Below are positions 61,956-64,000 of a DNA stretch of 64,000 bases, piece by piece. Origin of the DNA: CAXTEJ01 sp964243295. GTDB lineage: Bacteria; Actinomycetota; Actinomycetes; Actinomycetales; Angustibacteraceae. The stretch spans positions 75,441-139,440 of the forward strand of contig CAXTEJ010000004.1 in assembly GCA_964243295.1 (NCBI GenBank), in the 5' to 3' direction. Made by a program: the position numbers and the translations under genes. The notes under the pieces are model-generated. The model did not search any database, was not told the origin of the DNA, and saw only the letters and a program-made list of their open reading frames with translations. Within the stretch, counting starts at the first letter, position 1, and each line of letters starts with the position of its first letter.

Positions 61956-63125
61956 TCACGGGATCATGACGGCACGCACGCAGCCGTCGAGCTTGTCCTT
62001 GAAGAGCTCGTAGGCCTTCGGGCCCTCTTCGAGCGACATGGTGTGGGTGGCCAGGTGCTCGGTCACCAGCTCGTCGCGCTGCATGCGCTCGAGCAGCATC
62101 GGGATGTAGCGCTGGCCGTGCATCTGCGCGCCGCGCATGGTGATGCCCTTGTTCATGAGCGCGCCGAGCGGGAACTTGTCGACGACCGCAGCGAACACGC
62201 CGAGCACGAACACGTTGCCGCCCTTGCGACAGTTGTAGATCGCCTCCCGGACGGCGACCGGTCGGTCGGTCTGCAGCCGCAGCTGCTGCTTGACCTGGTC
62301 GTAGAGGAACTGCGGTCCGGTGGTGTGGGCCTCCATGCCGACGGCCTCGATGCAGACGTCCGGACCGCGGCCGCCGCTGCGCTCGAGCAGCTCGTCACCG
62401 ATGTTCGTCGCGGTGTAGTCGAGGGTCGCCGCGCCGATGTGCTTCTCGACCTGCGCCAGCCGCTCGGGCAGCCGGTCGATGACGACGACGTCAGCGGCGC
62501 CGAGCAGCATCGCCGCCCGCGCTGCCATCTGGCCGACGGCGCCCGCGCCCCAGACGGCGACGACGTCCCCGGGCTTCACGCCGCCCAGGTCGGCGCCCAT
62601 CCAGCCGGTTGCCGCGGAGTCCGACGCGAACAGCGCGCGCTCGTCGCTGACGTCGTCGGGGATGGTGAACGCGCCGACGTCGCCGTAGGGCACGCGGATG
62701 TACTCGGCGTGGCTGCCGGCGTTGCCGCCCATGGCGTGCGAGTAGCCGAAGCAGCCGCCGGGGTGGGAGCCCCACAGCGCCTCGGTGATCGCCGGGTTGG
62801 TGTTCCCGTTGTCGCACATCGAGAACAGCTCGCGCTTGCAGTACCAGCAGTGGCCGCACGCGATGAACGACGCCACGACGACGCGGTCACCGACCTTGTG
62901 CTTCGTGACCGAAGAGCCGCAGGCGACGACCTCGCCGATGAACTCGTGGCCCAGCACGTCCCCGGCTTCAAGGAACGGGATGTAGCCGCCGAGCAGGTGC
63001 AGGTCGGAGCCGCACGTGACGGTGCGCCGCACCTTGACCAAGATGTCGTGGCTGTTGCGCAGGACGGGGTCCGGCACCGTCTCGACGCTCAGCTCGTTCA
63101 CGCCCTGCCAGGTCAGCGCTCTCAC
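61956..63125 (-). CDS. zinc-dependent dehydrogenase, formaldehyde-dehydrogenase-like
   Basis: 389 residues. Zinc sites are TCGSD and LGHEF (catalytic) and CGHCWYCKRELFSMC with CxxCxxCx7C (structural). The coenzyme loop is GAGAVG. The length and GGYIPFLEAGDVLGHEF match glutathione-independent formaldehyde dehydrogenase-like proteins of actinobacteria. Likely NAD-dependent aldehyde oxidation; substrate not proven. The GTG overlaps the previous stop (GTGA). Confidence 0.87.
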   Translation of the reverse strand: MRALTWQGVNELSVETVPDPVLRNSHDILVKVRRTVTCGSDLHLLGGYIPFLEAGDVLGHEFIGEVVACGSSVTKHKVGDRVVVASFIACGHCWYCKRELFSMCDNGNTNPAITEALWGSHPGGCFGYSHAMGGNAGSHAEYIRVPYGDVGAFTIPDDVSDERALFASDSAATGWMGADLGGVKPGDVVAVWGAGAVGQMAARAAMLLGAADVVVIDRLPERLAQVEKHIGAATLDYTATNIGDELLERSGGRGPDVCIEAVGMEAHTTGPQFLYDQVKQQLRLQTDRPVAVREAIYNCRKGGNVFVLGVFAAVVDKFPLGALMNKGITMRGAQMHGQRYIPMLLERMQRDELVTEHLATHTMSLEEGPKAYELFKDKLDGCVRAVMIP

Positions 63126-63568
63126 AGCCGCCCCTCCCCTCGTCCGTTGGCGGTGGCCCAGCGCAGCGCCGCGTTCGTCGCGGTGGGTCGCGTGGTGCTC
63201 GGCGCGTCGGGGAGCAGCACCTCACCGACCTCGAGCAGCTGCTTGGCCTCGCGCAGCGCCGTGCGCAGCCGGCGCGTCGCGTCGGCTGCGTCGCCCTTGG
63301 GTGCCGTCGCGTACCGCGCTCGCAGCTCGGTGCCCTTGTCGCCGGGGGCGGGCGTGGTCTCGATCTCGAGCCCGTCCAGCTCGTCGAGCGGCGCGGGCCA
63401 CCTGCCGCCGGCGCCGACGTCCGACTGCTCGCGCAGGACGGTGACCACGCGCCACTTCTGCGGGTCGTCGTGACGAGCCTTCGCCCGCCTCGCCCGAACG
63501 ACGAGCGCCCCTACGCCGGTCGCGACGACCCCAGCGCCCACCAGACCTGCCCCGCTACGCGATGCCAT
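63122..63568 (-). CDS. membrane-anchored protein, possible SRPBCC fold
   Basis: 148 residues. A hydrophobic N-terminal helix (GLVGAGVVATGVGALVV) and basic residues suggest a membrane anchor. KWRVVTVLREQSDVG and WPAPLDELDGLEIETTPAPGDKGTELRARY resemble the start of SRPBCC/cyclase-like domains, but the domain looks too short. Function unknown. Coupled to the dehydrogenase by GTGA. The ATG at 63568 was chosen because the longer open frame upstream lacks coding character. Confidence 0.6.
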   Translation of the reverse strand: MASRSGAGLVGAGVVATGVGALVVRARRAKARHDDPQKWRVVTVLREQSDVGAGGRWPAPLDELDGLEIETTPAPGDKGTELRARYATAPKGDAADATRRLRTALREAKQLLEVGEVLLPDAPSTTRPTATNAALRWATANGRGEGRL

Positions 63569-63603
63569 GGCGGCGGGGTACCCCTCCATCTGTGCGCCAA
63601 TCG

Positions 63604-63638
63604 TGCGACCTGCGACCTGCGACGTGCGACGTGCGAGC
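63604..63638. repeat. 7-bp tandem repeat (TGCGACS)
   Basis: Five copies: TGCGACC twice, TGCGACG twice, TGCGAGC once. Confidence 0.8.
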
Positions 63639-63685
63639 CGTGCGTGCGGCGTGCGGCGTGAGCGGTGCGTGCGCCTCACCTCAGC

Positions 63686-63699
63686 GTGATCATGCAATC
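63686..63699 (-). repeat. dispersed motif, copy 5
   Basis: GATTGCATGATCAC, exact, on the minus strand. Confidence 0.6.
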
Positions 63700-63782
63700 G
63701 GGGACCGCACCGCGGACGTCGGCGGCCGTCGTCCACCGTGATGACGGCCGTGGTTGCGACGTGGCCCCGGAGGGCGAGCCGG

Positions 63783-63796
63783 GATTGCATGATCAC
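63783..63796 (+). repeat. dispersed motif, copy 6
   Basis: GATTGCATGATCAC, exact, preceded by GCCGG. Confidence 0.6.
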
Positions 63797-63950
63797 GAAG
63801 ACTGAGGGCTTCCACGCCGTGACGATGACCGGACGACGTCGAACCGGGCCGGGCGTCGGTGCCCGCAGGTCCGCGTCAAGGAGCTTGCGACAGCGGGCCG
63901 GAGGGCGCCGGCGTCCGGACCGAGCCGGCCCGCACCGCCCGCCGAGCCGG

Positions 63951-63964
63951 GATTGCATGATCTG
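63951..63964 (+). repeat. dispersed motif, copy 7 (GATTGCATGATCTG)
   Basis: Twelve of 14 positions match; preceded by GCCGG like copy 6. Confidence 0.5.
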
Positions 63965-64000
63965 TGAGTGTTGGGGGGCTGGCTCGTGGGTGGGCTGGCG

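Larger units (their letters stand above)
63569..64000. other. 432-bp region at right edge, no gene seen
   Basis: Contains a 7-bp tandem repeat (63604-63638) and three copies of the dispersed motif (63686, 63783, 63951). No convincing coding frame. Confidence 0.5.

Overview
The window is about 73-75% G+C by eye. It uses GTG starts heavily, has tightly overlapping genes (ATGA/GTGA) and carries bldC, LCP, OmpA-lipoprotein and DUF3073/DUF3151 genes. This points to an actinomycete (Actinomycetota). The genus cannot be fixed from the sequence alone. No tRNA, rRNA, CRISPR array, integrase or transposase gene was seen.

Layout. 1-9.3 kb: a SWIM-domain gene running off the left edge, then a sugar-uptake locus on the minus strand (LacI regulator, binding lipoprotein, two permeases, GH1 beta-glucosidase) that ends in a remnant of a Gfo/Idh oxidoreductase, then a zinc dehydrogenase. 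9.6-16.6 kb: a block that resembles the Streptomyces bldC neighbourhood (bldC, unknown, leucine/valine dehydrogenase, DUF3073, purM, purF, small membrane protein, sterol-carrier-like protein). 16.7-19.0 kb: two lipoproteins and another zinc dehydrogenase. 19.1-27.0 kb: a second sugar locus (ABC importer divergent from a GH2 glycosidase, LacI regulator, MFS exporter). 27.0-38.1 kb: the rest of de novo purine synthesis on the minus strand (purS-purQ-purL, purD-purC, purA-GNAT-aminotransferase), interrupted by an MBL-fold hydrolase and one of two related LuxR/TrmB-like regulators. 38.2-43.2 kb: the second of these regulators, DUF3151, a repeat-bounded island with an AbiEi/DUF559-like gene, and fbaA. 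43.3-45.5 kb: a CoA-disulfide-reductase-like flavoprotein and a HAD phosphatase. 45.9-52.1 kb: a four-gene plus-strand operon (acyl reductase-HAD fusion, zinc dehydrogenase, LarA-like protein, PlsC-like acyltransferase). 52-64 kb: mostly housekeeping and envelope genes (SpoU methyltransferase, two DedA proteins, LCP, TspO, secreted metalloprotease, pyrE, xth, MarR, formaldehyde-dehydrogenase-like protein).

How it fits together. Neither sugar importer has its own ATPase gene, so each probably uses a shared MsiK-type ATPase encoded elsewhere. Each has a nearby LacI gene and perfect 14-bp palindromes in front of the binding-protein gene. The purine genes are spread over three minus-strand clusters.

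Most interesting parts: (1) the 45.9-52.1 kb operon, which looks like an uncharacterised lipid pathway built around a fused acyl-reductase/phosphatase and a homologue of nickel-pincer lactate racemase; (2) the island at 40.1-42.1 kb, with two copies of a repeat on each side in inverted orientation; (3) a short motif, GATYGCATGATCAC, found seven times and only outside or at the edges of genes.
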